Positions 42,420 through 55,610 of a DNA stretch of 64,000 bases are shown here, one piece after another (within the stretch, counting starts at the first letter, position 1; each line of letters begins with the position of its first letter). The notes beneath the pieces are model-generated. The model was not told where the DNA came from, searched no databases, and saw only the letters and a program-made list of their open reading frames with translations. Source of the DNA: Adiantum capillus-veneris (taxonomy: Eukaryota; Streptophyta; Polypodiopsida; Polypodiales; Pteridaceae); contig CM043952.1 in NCBI GenBank assembly GCA_014529385.2, positions 53,056,619 through 53,120,618 on the forward strand. Reading direction: 5' to 3'. The translations under genes and the position numbers were made by a program.

Positions 42420-45400
42420 TACTCTAATTATCACAACACAAAACAGATACTTGATGAACGTCTAAATCTCCCATTAAACATGCCAACCATATAGTTCTTT
42501 GCTGGCATCTGATGTTGCAATGTACTCAGCCTTTGTAGTGGAAGAAGATGTATAATTTTGAAGAGATGGTCTGCAAGAAATGGCTCCTCTTGCAAATATG
42601 AAAATGTAGCCAAACATAGATCTCCTATTGTCTTTGCAACCCGCATAATCTGCATCCGTGTAACCAACAATAGGTGGATCACTGTCGCCAAAGCGTAAAC
42701 ACCTTCTCATTGTACCCTTCACATATATGAGGATGTGTTTACCGCTAGCTATCTAATGGTGCTTGCTAGGATTAGCTATATACCGCAATGTCTAGCCTCA
42801 TAGCTACCAGAGCATACATAAAACTGCCTATAGCTGAAGAATATGGCACACTTGCTATTTCTACTCTCTCACCATCTGTCTAGGGAGAATCTTCCTTGCT
42901 AAGTTTCAAGTATGATGATAGTGGGGTGCTCACTGCCTTTCCCCCCCTGCATATTTAAATGTTGTAAGACCTTGTGGATATAGGATTCTTGAGATAACTC
43001 AAGAATACCCTTTTTGTTGTCTCTCTTGGTATGCATACCAAGAAAATGATGTGCTTTGCCCAAATCCTTTATTAAAGTTTTTGCTCAACATTTGCTTCAA
43101 TTTGGCAATCTCCTTAGTAGATTTTCCTGCAATGAGCATGTCATCTACATATAAAATAAGAATGACTAGAGAACCATCAACTGAGTTTCTTTATATACAC
43201 CCCTTCTAAAACCCTGGGACTATATAAAAGTGTCAAGCTTTTGATACCACTTTGAACCTTGCTTTAAGCCATAAAGTGCTTCCTTGAGTTTTCATACAAG
43301 CTCCTCCCTGCTAGGTTGTTCAAAAACTTTCGGTTGCTTCATGTAAACATCCTCTTCTAGATCCCCATGAAGAACGGTTGTCTTCACATCCATTTGGACA
43401 AGTTCCATGTCCTCAATGGCTACTAGGCCAAGCACTGTGCACAATGTAGTCATCTTGACCAGGGGCGAGAAGATTTCATCAAAATCAACTCCCTTTTGCT
43501 GCTTGAATCCCTTAGCAACCAATCGAGCCTTGTACTTAGGCTTGGGATCATCATATGTAAACTTCGTCTTGCAAACCCATTTGCAAGGTAAGGCCTGCTT
43601 GCCTTCTCAAAATTCAACCAAGTCCCATGTCTCATTACTGATAATCAAGTTGTACTCAAATTGCATGGCTTGCTCCCACTTGACCTTTTTCTCCATTTGC
43701 ATGGCTTCTTTGTAACAAGATGGCTCATCATGGTTAGTCAGCGTGACATAGTCTAACCCTAGCTGAATTGCTCAGGTGGATGTGAGGAGCTAGTAGATGG
43801 TCTCAAAGCCTATCTACTGCGCTCTGCCTTGTCAATTGGAGTGATGCTAGTGGAAGGTACATCACTAGTCTTCTAAATTTTCACAGATTTTGAGGCAAGT
43901 CCTCGAATGTGACTTTTTTACACTCAAACTCTTTGATAGGTTTCTTGTGCATTTTCCATTTGTTGAATGTAACATGTGAACTGCGAATGACTTGCAAGAT
44001 TCTAGGTGTCAGAGAGGATATCCAATCTCTGCATCTGCACTTTACAAAGGAAAATACATGTGTGACTTTGGGTCTAACTTTTTTTGGAAACTCTTTGGGC
44101 ATATGTGCATATGCCTCACATCCTAAGACATGAAAATGCTCATAATGTGGTTTTCTTTTTTATTTACAACTCCTCTAGAATTTGGTAATTCAATGGTGTA
44201 CTAGGTGACCGATTGATGATATGTACTAATGTCATTATTGCTTCTGCCCAAAAACCTTGAGTCAAGATATGGTTGTGACTCGCTCTTGAATTGTACAATT
44301 TATCCTTTTTGCAACTCCATTGTGATTAGGTGTGTAAGATGCAGTAAGCATTCTCTAATACCTCTCTTGCTACAAAAATTCTCAAACTTTGTGGAGATGT
44401 ATTCTCCAACATTATAAATCCTCAACCTTTTGATCTTCTTGCCATACTAATTTTCTACAAGTGCTAATAATTTTTGGAGAGTAGAGGAGTTGATCCTTAT
44501 GTCCTAAAGGATAAACCCACACCTTTTTGGTGGAATAGTCTATGAAAGTCACAAAATATTGATGGTCATAAGTGAAGAACCTCTTACTCTCTATGTGTAA
44601 TTTCTAAAATCAATCATGTGTAGAGGCTTGGTCGGCATATGACCACAAACATCGCTATGTACAAGCTCTAGTGGCTACAAACGTTTCCTATTCACTGGCG
44701 ATGAGGTGGTCCTAGTTTGTTTATCGTAGATACAATGTTGATACATAGAAAAATTGGTATACCTTAACACACGCAAGTAACCAAAATGAGATAGAGTTTT
44801 CATTACCTTTTGGCTCATATGGCCTAGCCGGTTATGCCACAACTCAGTAGACAACAGCTTAGCTATGAATATACAATCCTCTTTCGCACACAAAATAAAC
44901 ATGGAATAAAGCATTCCATGCTTCTGACCCTTGAGAATCACAAGATTTCCCTTCTTGATTAACCATGAACCATTCCCAAAGGTGGTTGTGTAACCCAAGT
45001 TGTCAAGCCGGCCCAGCAAATTTCAAAATCTTTGCTAACTTGGGAATAGGTTTTGCATTCTTGACTATGAATTTTATGCCATTTTGCATGACTAGCTTGA
45101 TGTCTCCAACACCATGTATCTCCAGCCCATAGGCATCACCGACCTTCACTTTACTGTGAGTATGTTCATACGTAGAGATCCATTCTCTATGAGGTGTCAC
45201 ATGAAAATTGGCTCCAAAATCGATGACCCAATTTTGATCAAAACTAGCATCTTGTGCAATAAGAGCATCTAGACTAAAATTTGCTGTAAAGACTAGATCA
45301 TCTCAGGAACTACGAACGTTAGGTACATCTGTGATCTTAGGAGATTCTATCACATTGAGCTCCTCAATCTTAGCTTTGCCCTTGTTGTCATTGTGAGACT

Positions 45401-46128
45401 TTTTTGTTATCTTGAGACTTTTTCTTGTCTCTCTGCCATGTACGACAATATTTCTTCAAGTGTCCTTTCTTATGGCAATGATAGCACCCAAATTGCACAA
45501 AGAACCTCTAAATGTTCTTCAAGAACTCTCGTGATCCTTACTTTTGGCATGGTTATGAGTGTGACCTCTCTGACCGTTTCCATTGGCAACATATGCATCA
45601 CCTTGCCTTGCACGCTCCATAGATTTTCAGTGAGTAGAGTGGAAATCACAACATACCTTGCCCTTGGGTGTAGAGTTGCTAATAATTGTGCAATATATGT
45701 CCCATGAAGAGGGTAAAGAGTACAATAAGAAGATGGACCATACTTCATCATCAAATTCCAGTCCTTGTGATGTCAATTGACTGAAGAGTACATTGAATGC
45801 ATTCAAGTCCTTGAAAAGTATGTCACCTTCTTTCATGCAAAGCTCAAAAAGTTTCTTTATCAAGCACACTTTGTTACTTGTGCTTTTGTTCTCATATGTA
45901 TTCACTATGGTGAATATATAGATTTGACTAAGTGTAAGCAAATAGTGGACCTCGCTTTTGCATCTTCCATTGTGCTTTTATATAGCCATCTCCCTCTACA
46001 TGCTCAAAGATTGTCTATAATTGACCTTTTTGGGTTAGCACATCATGGATTTGCGATTTCCACATAGAGAAATTTATGCCATCAAACTTTCTTATATTGC
46101 AAATATTGTTCTTAACAAAAGATGCCAT
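42420..46128 (-). pseudogene. Copia element 1 gag-pol
   Basis: Domains in order with many breaks: gag start at 46128 (MASFVKNNICNIRKFDGINF), gag body 45941-45627 (NKVCLIKKLFELCMKEGD), knuckle CYHCHKKGHLKKYC near 45470, protease with DFGA in place of DSGA near 45215, GAG-pre-integrase 45019-44675 (ELWHNRLGHMSQKVMKTLS), integrase pieces to 43881, RT 43522-43292 (FDEIFSPLVKMTTLCTVLGL, VQMDVKTTVLHGDLEEDVYM), and RNase H 42722-42420 (GYTDADYAGCKDNRRSMFGY, STTKAEYIATSDASKE). Not functional. Confidence 0.88.
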
Positions 46129-47697
<1,569 letters not shown>

Positions 47698-47900
47698 TGT
47701 AAGGGCCGTGTGCTTATGCTCGTGCATGCAAGGAAGGAAAAGAGGAACAAAATAGAGGGAGAAACACCACACACTGTTAGAAGGAGAGTATGCATGTGTG
47801 CTTCTTTATTATGTATTTATAAAGAAGAAGGGTTACTAAATGAGTTAATGAGGGTAGGGAGAAAAGGGTTGGGTGACCACCACAGGTCTTTACCCCAACA
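47698..47900 (-). repeat. 5' LTR of Copia element 1
   Basis: On the minus strand TGTTGGGGTAAAGACC to ACGGCCCTTACA, 203 bp, followed by the primer-binding site. Like the 3' LTRs it starts TGTTGGGGTA and has an AATAAAG word, but overall similarity to them is low. Confidence 0.75.
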
Positions 47901-50160
47901 GTTTCTTTGGATATAACCAGTGATTCTCTTGACTCCTTCTAAAACCTTGGGACCACATAAAAGCATCAAACTTTTGTACCGTTTCCTTGAACCCTGCTTT
48001 AAGCCATAAAGTGCTTTCTTGAGTTTGTATACAAGCTCCTCCCTGCTAGGCTATTCAAAACCTTCAGGTTTCTTCATGTAAGCATCCTCTTCAAGATCCT
48101 CGTGAAGAAAGGTTACCTTCACATCCATTTGGACAAGCTCCATATCCTCAATGGCTACTAGGCCAAGCACTATGCGTAATGTAGTCATCTTGACCAGTAA
48201 CGAGAAGATTTTGTCAAATCAACTCTCTTTTGCTACGTGAATACCTTATCAAGCGTAGGACCATCAGATGTAAACTTCTTCTTGTAAACCCATTTGTAAG
48301 GTAAGGCTTGCTTGCCTTCTATAAATTCAACCAAGTCCCATGTCTCATTGTTGACAATTGAGTTGTACTCTGATTGCATGTACTGCTCCCACTTGACCTT
48401 GTCATCCATTTGCATGGCTTCGTTATAATAAGTTGGCTCACTGTAGTCTGTCAGTATAACATAGTCCAACCCTAGTTGAAATAACTCAAGTCAATGTGAA
48501 GATCTACTAGATCGTCTCAAAGCCTAACTTCTACTCTCTACCCTATCAATTTGAGTGCTAGTAGTGGAAGGTACATCACTAGTCTTGTGAGTTTTCATAT
48601 ATTCAAAGGCAAGGTCTTCAAATGTGACTTTTCTATACTCAACCTCTTTGATAGGCTTCTTGTGCATCTTCGATTTGTTGAAGATAACATGTGAGCTACA
48701 ATTTTTTTTGCAAGATTTTGGGTGCCAGAGAAGATATCCCATCTCTTTATTTGCACCATAACCAAGGAAGATGCACTTGTATGACTTTGGGTCTAGCTTT
48801 TTCTGAAGCTCTTTGGGAATATGTGCATATGCCTCATATCCAAAGACACACAAATGAACATAATGTGGCTTCTTGCCATACCACAACTCCTTTGGAATCT
48901 GGTAATTCAATTGTATTCTAGATGAATACGTACTGCAATACATATTGACTCTATCCAATAGCCATAGAAAGCATGGGTGCTCCATGGTTGTGACTTGCTT
49001 TTGAATTGTTTGATTCATCCTTTTTGCAACTCCATTCTAATTGGGTGTGAGGTGTAGTAAGCTTCCTCTTAATACCTCTCTTGCTATAAAAATTCTCAAA
49101 CTCCCTGGAGATGTACTCTCCACCATTATCAGTCCTCAAGCTTTTGATCCTCTTGCCAACCTAACTCTCTACCAATGCTAAGAATTTGTGGAAAGTACAT
49201 AAGACTTAATTCCTTATGTTTCAAAGGATAAACCCACAACTTTCTAGAGGAATTGTCTATGAAAGCCACAAAATAGCTAGCTCCCTCTAGAGACTTGGTC
49301 GGCATAGGAATGCAATGTTGCTATGGACAAGCCCCAGTGCAATGCTCATACATCAAAATATTGGAATAACTTAACAGAGCCAAGAAACCAAAATGAGCTA
49401 GTTTTTTCATGCTCTTTTGGCTCATATGGCTTTGCAAGCTATGTGGCCACAACTCAATAGATGGCAACTCAGCTATGGATAAAGAATCCTGTTCCATGCT
49501 TCTAACCTTTAAGAATCACAAGATTTCCCTTATTGATCGTCCATGATCCATTCCCAAAAGTGGTCATGTAGCACAATTTATCTTTGATGATAAAAAATCA
49601 CACTCTTCACTAACTTGGAAACATGTCCGACATTTTTTACTATGAATTCCACGCCATTATGTAAAAATAGCTTGATGTCTCTAGCGCCATGGATCTCAAG
49701 CTCATATGCATCAATGAGCTTGACTTTGCCACGAGTATGTGCATATGTTGAGAACCATTCTATATGAGGTGTCCCTTGGAAACTGGCTCCAAAATCTATG
49801 ATCCAATTTTGATCAAAGCTAACAAATTGTGCAATACGAGCATGTAGACTAAGATCTATACTAAAGACTAGAACATCCAAGGAATTTTGGACCTCAGGTA
49901 CTTTTGCAATCTTAGGAAACTTTAGCACATTGGGATCCTCAATCTTAGCTTTGTCTTTGTTGTCATTGTTAGAATTCTTGTTGTCTTGAGACTTTTCTTT
50001 ATCTCTTTGCCATGCACGAAAATATTTCTCTAAATGTCCTTTCTTATGGCAATGATAGCACTCTCCATTCTGCAAAAAACCTCTAGATTTGCTACACGAA
50101 TTCTCGTTATTCTTAATTTTGGCATGGTTGTGAGTGTGACCTCTCTGACCTTCACCACTC
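47901..50160 (-). pseudogene. Copia element 2: knuckle, protease, integrase, start of RT
   Basis: Same family as Copia element 1, same order and strand. 50174-49578: gag end with CYHCHKKGHLEKYF (last Cys lost) and protease with IIDFGASF. 49139-48951 and 49018-48524: integrase (MRTDNGGEYISREFENFYSK; IPKELWYGKKPHYVHLCVFG; FLGYGANKEMGYLLW). 48469-48233: region leading to RT (ALPYKWVYKKKFTSDG). RT breaks off at 47901, next to the LTR of element 1, so element 1 probably inserted here; the rest of element 2 is missing on the other side. Confidence 0.85.
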
Positions 50161-50170
50161 ACAATATATG

Positions 50171-51803
50171 TCATAAAATATAATATCTAATATCTAACCA
50201 ATCCAAATGATTTTCTCATATTAAATTGATCACTTAATGTGGGAGAATAAACGGGAACAAGTGTTAAGATATAGACATGTGCTTATAGATCTATCTCAAC
50301 ACGAGGCCAATGGTAAAGGGGCCCAAATGAGAGATGGTCTATCAAAGAGCAAGGCAACAAATGGAGCATAAGACCTTAGGGTTAGCTTCATTGAAGACCT
50401 CCAATAATGTGTGTAAAAGGCCTTTGACCTTAGGTAAGCTAGAGCTGAGCTTGAGGCACGGGAATCCGACCCAGCTCGAGGTGCTTGTCCTGTTTGTCAT
50501 GCTTGATGACTAAGGTGCTTGAGGTGCTTGATTATTGAGGTGCTTGAAATGCTTGAGGTGCTTAATTATTGAGATGCTTGAGGTGCTTGACATGCTTGAG
50601 ATGCTAGGGTTGCACTTGAGGTGAGAACCCACCCCAAGCTTAAAGTGCTTATGAGCCAAGCTTGTGGTGGGAACTGGGCCTATGCATGAGGGGTTGAGGT
50701 GTCAAAAAGTCAAAGATTCAATCCCTACAAGGAGGGGGCAAGCCCTACATGAGGGGGGATGAGAGAGAACACCCACACACTCACACAAGGCATGCATGGT
50801 ACAAAGAAAGCAAAAGGGACACTTGTCAAGTTTCTCCTCATGTTGCCTCATGGTGTGCCTGAAGCCTATTGGTTGGCCACCCAAGGGGTCCAATAATAAT
50901 TTAGGAGATTTAATTAATTGATTTAGCATTTATCTAGCCCTCTCTCTCAAAGGGGAAAGGGGGACACTTGTCTCAAGGCTACCCTTGCTGCTTGTAATGC
51001 CTTCTGCTTGTGATTGGCTAGGCCTGGAGGGGTCCAATGAGCTTCAAGCATGAGCTACAAGGGGGGGTCGACCCAAGCAAGCTAGGGGGTTGCTTAGGGG
51101 GTATACTCACCCACACACACTCACAAACACTCTCATTGTGTGCTATGCAAAGTGCAAGAGCTCCCTCTCCTTCTCCAAGCAAGTAGAGGTTGAGAGCCTA
51201 CACCAACACTCTTGGATATGGAGTGCAAATCCAACCAAGAGCCATGCTTCAATGCTTAAGATTGCCATCTCCTTCTTCTTCATTACTATGCTATTTTGTA
51301 TGCTAGCAACAAGAGTTATGACGAGTTAGGAACTAATTCTTTCTCCTACGAAATGTTTCTTCTTCCTCTTCCCTACCCTCATTCCCTGCTAGCTCTGTCC
51401 ACCTTCGAAGGTGTTTGAGGTCTTGGGACTGAGGCTTGGGATAGTTAAAGCTTTCTTCAAGTTTATGTTATGTTTGTGATGCATGAAGCTTTCCATCTTC
51501 ATTGCATCACCTAGGTCACAAGGAACACAAAGATTGTATTGTAACAAGTCTCTCTTAATGGGAGAAATCATAATACAAATGCCTATTGGAGGGGGGACCG
51601 GCTCCACATAAATCCGGTCCTCAACTGTTGTCATGTTCTCTAAATTCTCTCTCTTGCAAAAGTATTTTTCATGCCAAGTTAACTAATTGCTATGATTATG
51701 TTGCTATCTTCAATTATGTTCACCCGCTATGCTCACAAAGTCATTTCTCAAAAGTATTCTCATTAATTTCCGGTACTGTCAAATTAAATAGGCCAATTTC
51801 ATT
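50171..51803. mobile_element. 1633-bp unclassified insert with 10-bp target duplication
   Basis: ACAATATATG occurs at 50161-50170 and again at 51804-51813, exactly where the homology of Copia element 2 to element 1 is interrupted. The insert has no matching inverted ends and no clear coding frame. A 9-10 bp duplication fits Mutator-like elements best. It contains a reiterated GAGGTGCTTGA-type minisatellite (about 50490-50620) and several GGGGTCCAATRA words. Confidence 0.6.
50490..50620. repeat. GAGGTGCTTGA minisatellite
   Basis: GAGGTGCTTGA-like words (also GAGATGCTTGA, GAAATGCTTGA) recur about ten times, some spaced by TTATT. Confidence 0.8.
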
Positions 51804-51813
51804 ACAATATATG

Positions 51814-52373
51814 CATCACCTTACCTTACATGCTCCATAGCCTTCCTACATATCTCTTCATTGAGTAGCAAAGAGCTGCTAATTGTTGTGTAAAATATGT
51901 CCCATGAAGAGGGTAGAGATCACAATAAGAAGATGGGCTGCACTTTGTTATCAAATTCTAGTCCCTGTGATGTCAATTGATTGAAAAGTACATTGAGCAC
52001 ATTCATACGCAAAAATTGTGTCACTTTCTTTCATGGGAAGCTCAAAAAGCTTCTTCATCAAGTGTACTTTGTTCCTTGGACTTTTGCTCTCATATGTATT
52101 GCATATCTTGTCCCATAAGGATTTAGCAATAGATTCATCCACTATGGTCAAATACATAGACTCGACTAAATGTAAGTGAATAGTGGACCTGGATTTTGCA
52201 TCTAGCATCTTCCAATGCACTTTCGCATAGCCATTTTCCTCTACACTCTCAAAGATTGGCTCTAATGGACCTTTTTAGGTTGGAACATCTTAGATTTTCT
52301 CTTTCCACATTGAAAAAATTGTGCCATCAAACTTTCTAGGATTGTAAATTTCATTCTCGATAGAAGAGGCCAT
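51814..52373 (-). pseudogene. Copia element 2 gag N-terminal part
   Basis: It starts at 52373 (MASSIENEIYNPRKFDGTIF) and has SMWKEKI, then stops, then 52220-51951 (VHWKMLDAKSRSTIHLHLVE, SLWDKICNTYESKSPRNKVH, LMKKLFELPMKESD). It corresponds to 46128-45627 of element 1. Confidence 0.85.
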
Positions 52374-53679
52374 TTTTGCAAGACTTGAGAGCTATGGAGA
52401 GAATGCCAAAAAACTATCGTGAGAAACCTCGCAAAATTTTGACAGAACCTCCTTTGTAACAAGAGAAAAATCTTGAGCCAAAACGGCGCTTAAAGTGTCA
52501 CAAAATGCATAGATAGACTCGTAGGAACAGAGAGTGTGCGGTCTAGTGAGAAAGGCACGAAACCTTTGGTTGCCAGAGTTTGCAATGAGAATCACAAATA
52601 CTTCATGAAAAATTATTTATGAAATTCACCAATCCTCTTAATATGGCTTAAAGTCTAAGAGCATTCGTGACAGGGAAGTCACAAGCCCTCTCTCTTATTG
52701 CGCTTGGAATCTCCTTGTTTTTTAAGCGAGTTCGTGATGAAAGGATCAGAAAGTCACAACACATTTTACTTAAAAACAGAAATTAAACACATTTAAGTTT
52801 CAACCATGAAATCTCAACTCTCATACATGCACAAATCTCATTCAAAACCCAAACCTCTTTCATGGAATCTTGTAGCCTCGCCTCTAATTGCATAGTCGTA
52901 ACTTCAAAATATTCAAAGGAAATCACAAGTTTCCACCTTCACATCGACCATTTTATGATTTTTCAAAGATTTAAGAGCTTCCATAATGAATGCCAAACAC
53001 CATTTTGATGAAGGGAAACCGTAATTCACGCTCTCACAAGCCTAGATACAAGATAGCGGATAGGCGAGACTGCACTACACATTGATAGAGCAACCATGAA
53101 GTGGATACACAGAAGGGAAAAGTGCAAGTTTTTCCAACCATAAGAAGTATCTCTCTTTGTTTCTCACATCCAAAAGTGCTGATGTGTAAATTTTGTGCCT
53201 TTTATGCCATTTTTGACAAAAAAAAAGAGCATTTTCAATGAAAATCCCTAAATTTGTGGGATCACTTTTCATGCAATTTTACGATGATGCCCGTCAACTG
53301 TTGCTACTGACAGTTTTTGCCTGCATCAACTTTTGTAGGCGAGATGAGTGTGCCACCATGAAACACTTGAAATATGTACATCATCAAGACAAATTAAGCA
53401 TGTTATCAAGTGAGAAAACACACAATGGTGTGACATACAAGGCCATGAATCCCTAGATAAGTATGCACATGACAACAACCGCAGTAGCCGCTTTAGCATA
53501 TATCACAATATGTGCACTATTGCTTTTATTCTCTTGTATCAAAACGTATCAAAAGTGAGGTGAATGCTTTTATTTCAATTGTGTACATGACACATCACAA
53601 CATCCATCCCCTTTAAGCCTACGCATCCTCCGATATGTGCCACAATAATCTTTATTAAGCATCAATACTCATGGTCAGA
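52374..53679. other. Copia element 2 leader, then unassigned DNA
   Basis: 52374-52500 matches the leader of Copia element 1. Beyond it I find no LTR end, primer-binding site or gene. Confidence 0.45.
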
Positions 53680-54008
53680 CACTATATCTTCACTTTTCAT
53701 CCTTAGTTTGCATATAGTGGGATCCATCATCCTCTTCACTTGGTTGTGCATCAAATCAATCAGCATCCCCTCTTCTTTTGAAAAATTTAGTCCTTTTTTT
53801 TGCAATGGAATTTTTCATTTCTATCTCATCCAGCTTATGCAAGGTGTAAGTTGCATTTCCATGCATCATTGATAGATTTTGGTCTGAGCCTATGTCTCTC
53901 GTCAAAGTCATTTGAGTTGACCGCTTCGCATACGACTTATTCAAGTTATCAATGTTAAGTATGGAGCCTGATTTACCCTTGTAATTTTTTGTGGTAAAAG
54001 CGCACATT
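53680..54008 (-). pseudogene. Unidentified coding relic cut by a Copia LTR
   Basis: A minus-strand frame reads through MCAFTTKNYKGKSGSILNID, HKLDEIEMKNSIAKKRTKFF and KRRGDAD; after one TGA it continues in frame as FDAQPSEEDDGSHYMQTK. The composition is protein-like and the stop looks secondary. The family is not recognised. It is interrupted near 54009 by the Copia LTR. Confidence 0.35.
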
Positions 54009-54177
54009 TGTAAGGCCCCCATTATGAGGAGAAGCCATCGTGCGTGAAGGAAAATCACTCACCGAAAACCAAAATTTTCACGGACAAGAATCAGGGGCAA
54101 CTTTAGGGGCCTCGGGGGCGGAGGCCCCCGAGACTTTTTTTCCCCTCGCCGGAATATTCCTTTTTGCCGAAATATTA

Positions 54178-54311
54178 TGGCCGGCCGGCGGCCGGAAAGT
54201 GGTCGGAAAACAATCGGCCGGTTGGCCGGTGGCCGGTAGTCAATGGCCGGTGGCCGGTGGTCGGAAGTCAATGGCCGGTGGCCGATGGCCGGATTCAATG
54301 GCCGGTGGCCG
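54178..54311 (+). repeat. GGCCGG minisatellite in the LTR
   Basis: GGCCGG or near matches recur some 14 times, arranged partly in a longer unit (TCAATGGCCGGTGGCCG) repeated about every 30 bp. Confidence 0.85.
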
Positions 54312-54441
54312 AATTTAAAAGCGAACTTGTCTTCTCAAGGGTGGCCACACATGGGCGGATTGGAGGGTCCGATTTGGACTTATTCGCACAAGGGCGGCTA
54401 CACATGGCTGCCTCTCATAAGAGAGGACAACCCTTTTGGCC

Positions 54442-54449
54442 TATAAAAG
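54442..54449 (+). promoter_or_regulatory. TATA box of the Copia 3 LTR
   Basis: TATAAAAG in GGCCTATAAAAGGAGGCC, a strong TATA match about 315 bp before the LTR end. Confidence 0.65.
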
Positions 54450-54758
54450 GAGGCCATTTCTACACACATTTCAGAGTGTGAAGTTGATGCAACAAGGTGA
54501 GTGTGAGGTGGTGAGAGTGAAGCAAGGCGGGAGCTCTATTAAGGGTTTAATCCCTTTGTAAACTACTTCTTCTTTTGAAGTGCTAGAGCCATTCAGTGGC
54601 TGTTTTCCCGTGGACGTAGCCCACATTGGGTGAACCACGTATATTGTGTGTACTCTCTCTCTCTCTCTACTCTATAATCTCTTGTGTATGAAATCTATCT
54701 CTCTCCATTAAGTAATCTACTCAAATATCTTTTTAGCTATGTCTTATTTTCTAACAAC

Positions 54759-54770
54759 TGGTATCAGAGC
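54759..54770 (+). other. Primer-binding site, tRNA-iMet
   Basis: TGGTATCAGAGC, a perfect match to the plant initiator-Met tRNA complement, two bases after the LTR end. Confidence 0.92.
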
Positions 54771-54829
54771 AAGGTTTGATCGTAGCTAAATTATCTCAAG
54801 GAAAGGATTCCTTGAATTGAGTGGGAGTC

Positions 54830-55105
54830 ATGGCGGAGGAAGGGACGCTCAAGATTGAGAAGTTCAATGGTAAAAACTACCAACATTGGAAGATGCAGAT
54901 TGAAGACTATCTCTACCAGAAGGACCTCTATTTGCCACTAGGCGGTCTTGCAAAGAAGCCCGCAACGATGGCAGATGAAGCATGGATTGTCCTTGATCGA
55001 AAGGCACTGGGAACAATCCGGTTAAGCTTGGCGTCAACGGTGGCCTTCAATGTTTCGGAGATGAAGACCACGGAGGACTTGATGAAGTCACTTGACGACT
55101 TCTAC
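54830..55105 (+). pseudogene. Copia element 3 gag, N-terminal 92 codons, split by CACTA
   Basis: An ATG at 54830 (MAEEGTLKIEKFNGKNYQHW) is the natural start; it has the Copia gag pattern (KMQIEDYLYQKDLYLPL, AWIVLDRKALGTIRLSLA, LMKSLDDFY). The frame is open up to TAC at 55103-55105, where the CACTA element begins. The next gag codons are at 62803 in the same frame. Before the insertion this was the start of one long gag-pol frame. Confidence 0.9.
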
Positions 55106-55117
55106 CACTACAAGAGG
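55106..55117 (+). repeat. Left terminal inverted repeat of CACTA
   Basis: CACTACAAGAGG; the next 20 bases diverge from the other end, but GTGACGCTC/GCGACGCTC then appears at both. Confidence 0.95.
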
Positions 55118-55132
55118 CTCTTCACATTAGCG

Positions 55133-55276
55133 ACGCTCACACAGCGACGCTCAAAAAAAAAAATTCCCGGCGTCGCTATGAGCGTCGCTATACGCGTCGC
55201 TATGAGCGTCGCAAATTTCTTTGTAAATTTGCGACGCTCATAGCGACGCTCATAGCGACGCTCATAGCGACGCCAG
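55133..55276. repeat. Left subterminal repeat array of CACTA
   Basis: About ten GCGACGC or GCGTCGC cores, mostly in a 12-bp unit such as AGCGTCGCTATG. Cores to the left of 55222 are mainly in one orientation and those to the right in the other, around AGCGTCGCAAATTT-CTTTGT-AAATTTGCGACGCT, so the array can fold into a long hairpin. It is the expected binding zone of a TnpA-like protein. Confidence 0.9.
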
Positions 55277-55370
55277 CTGGGGTAAAAAAATAACCGAGCG
55301 CGCCCAAAAACTCAGATCTCAGATCTGAGTTTTTCGGCGCCCTCAAGCAAAGAACAGGTAACGCTCTCCC

Positions 55371-55405
<35 letters not shown>

Positions 55406-55406
55406 C

Positions 55407-55454
<48 letters not shown>

Positions 55455-55577
55455 AGAGGAAGGAGAGCCAGGTATGCTCCTTCCCTCTCCTCATTCTCAT
55501 GTTCCCTTCCCCTCTTTCTCTCTCCATCGCGCTCTCTCTCACACACACACACATACACACACACATATAGTGTTTTT

Positions 55578-55610
<33 letters not shown>

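Larger units (their letters stand above)
54009..54756 (+). repeat. 5' LTR of Copia element 3
   Basis: The end is firm: TTTTCTAACA at 54756, two bases before a perfect iMet primer-binding site. The start is less sure; TGTAAGGCCCCC at 54009 is the best candidate. It contains a GGCCGG minisatellite, a hairpin-forming CTCGGGGGC/GCCCCCGAG pair (54111-54132) and a TATA box. The 3' LTR lies outside the window. Confidence 0.7.

Noticed and set aside
54040-54481. Overlapping Gly/Trp/Pro-rich open frames
   Set aside because: They read through the GGCCGG minisatellite inside a non-coding LTR.
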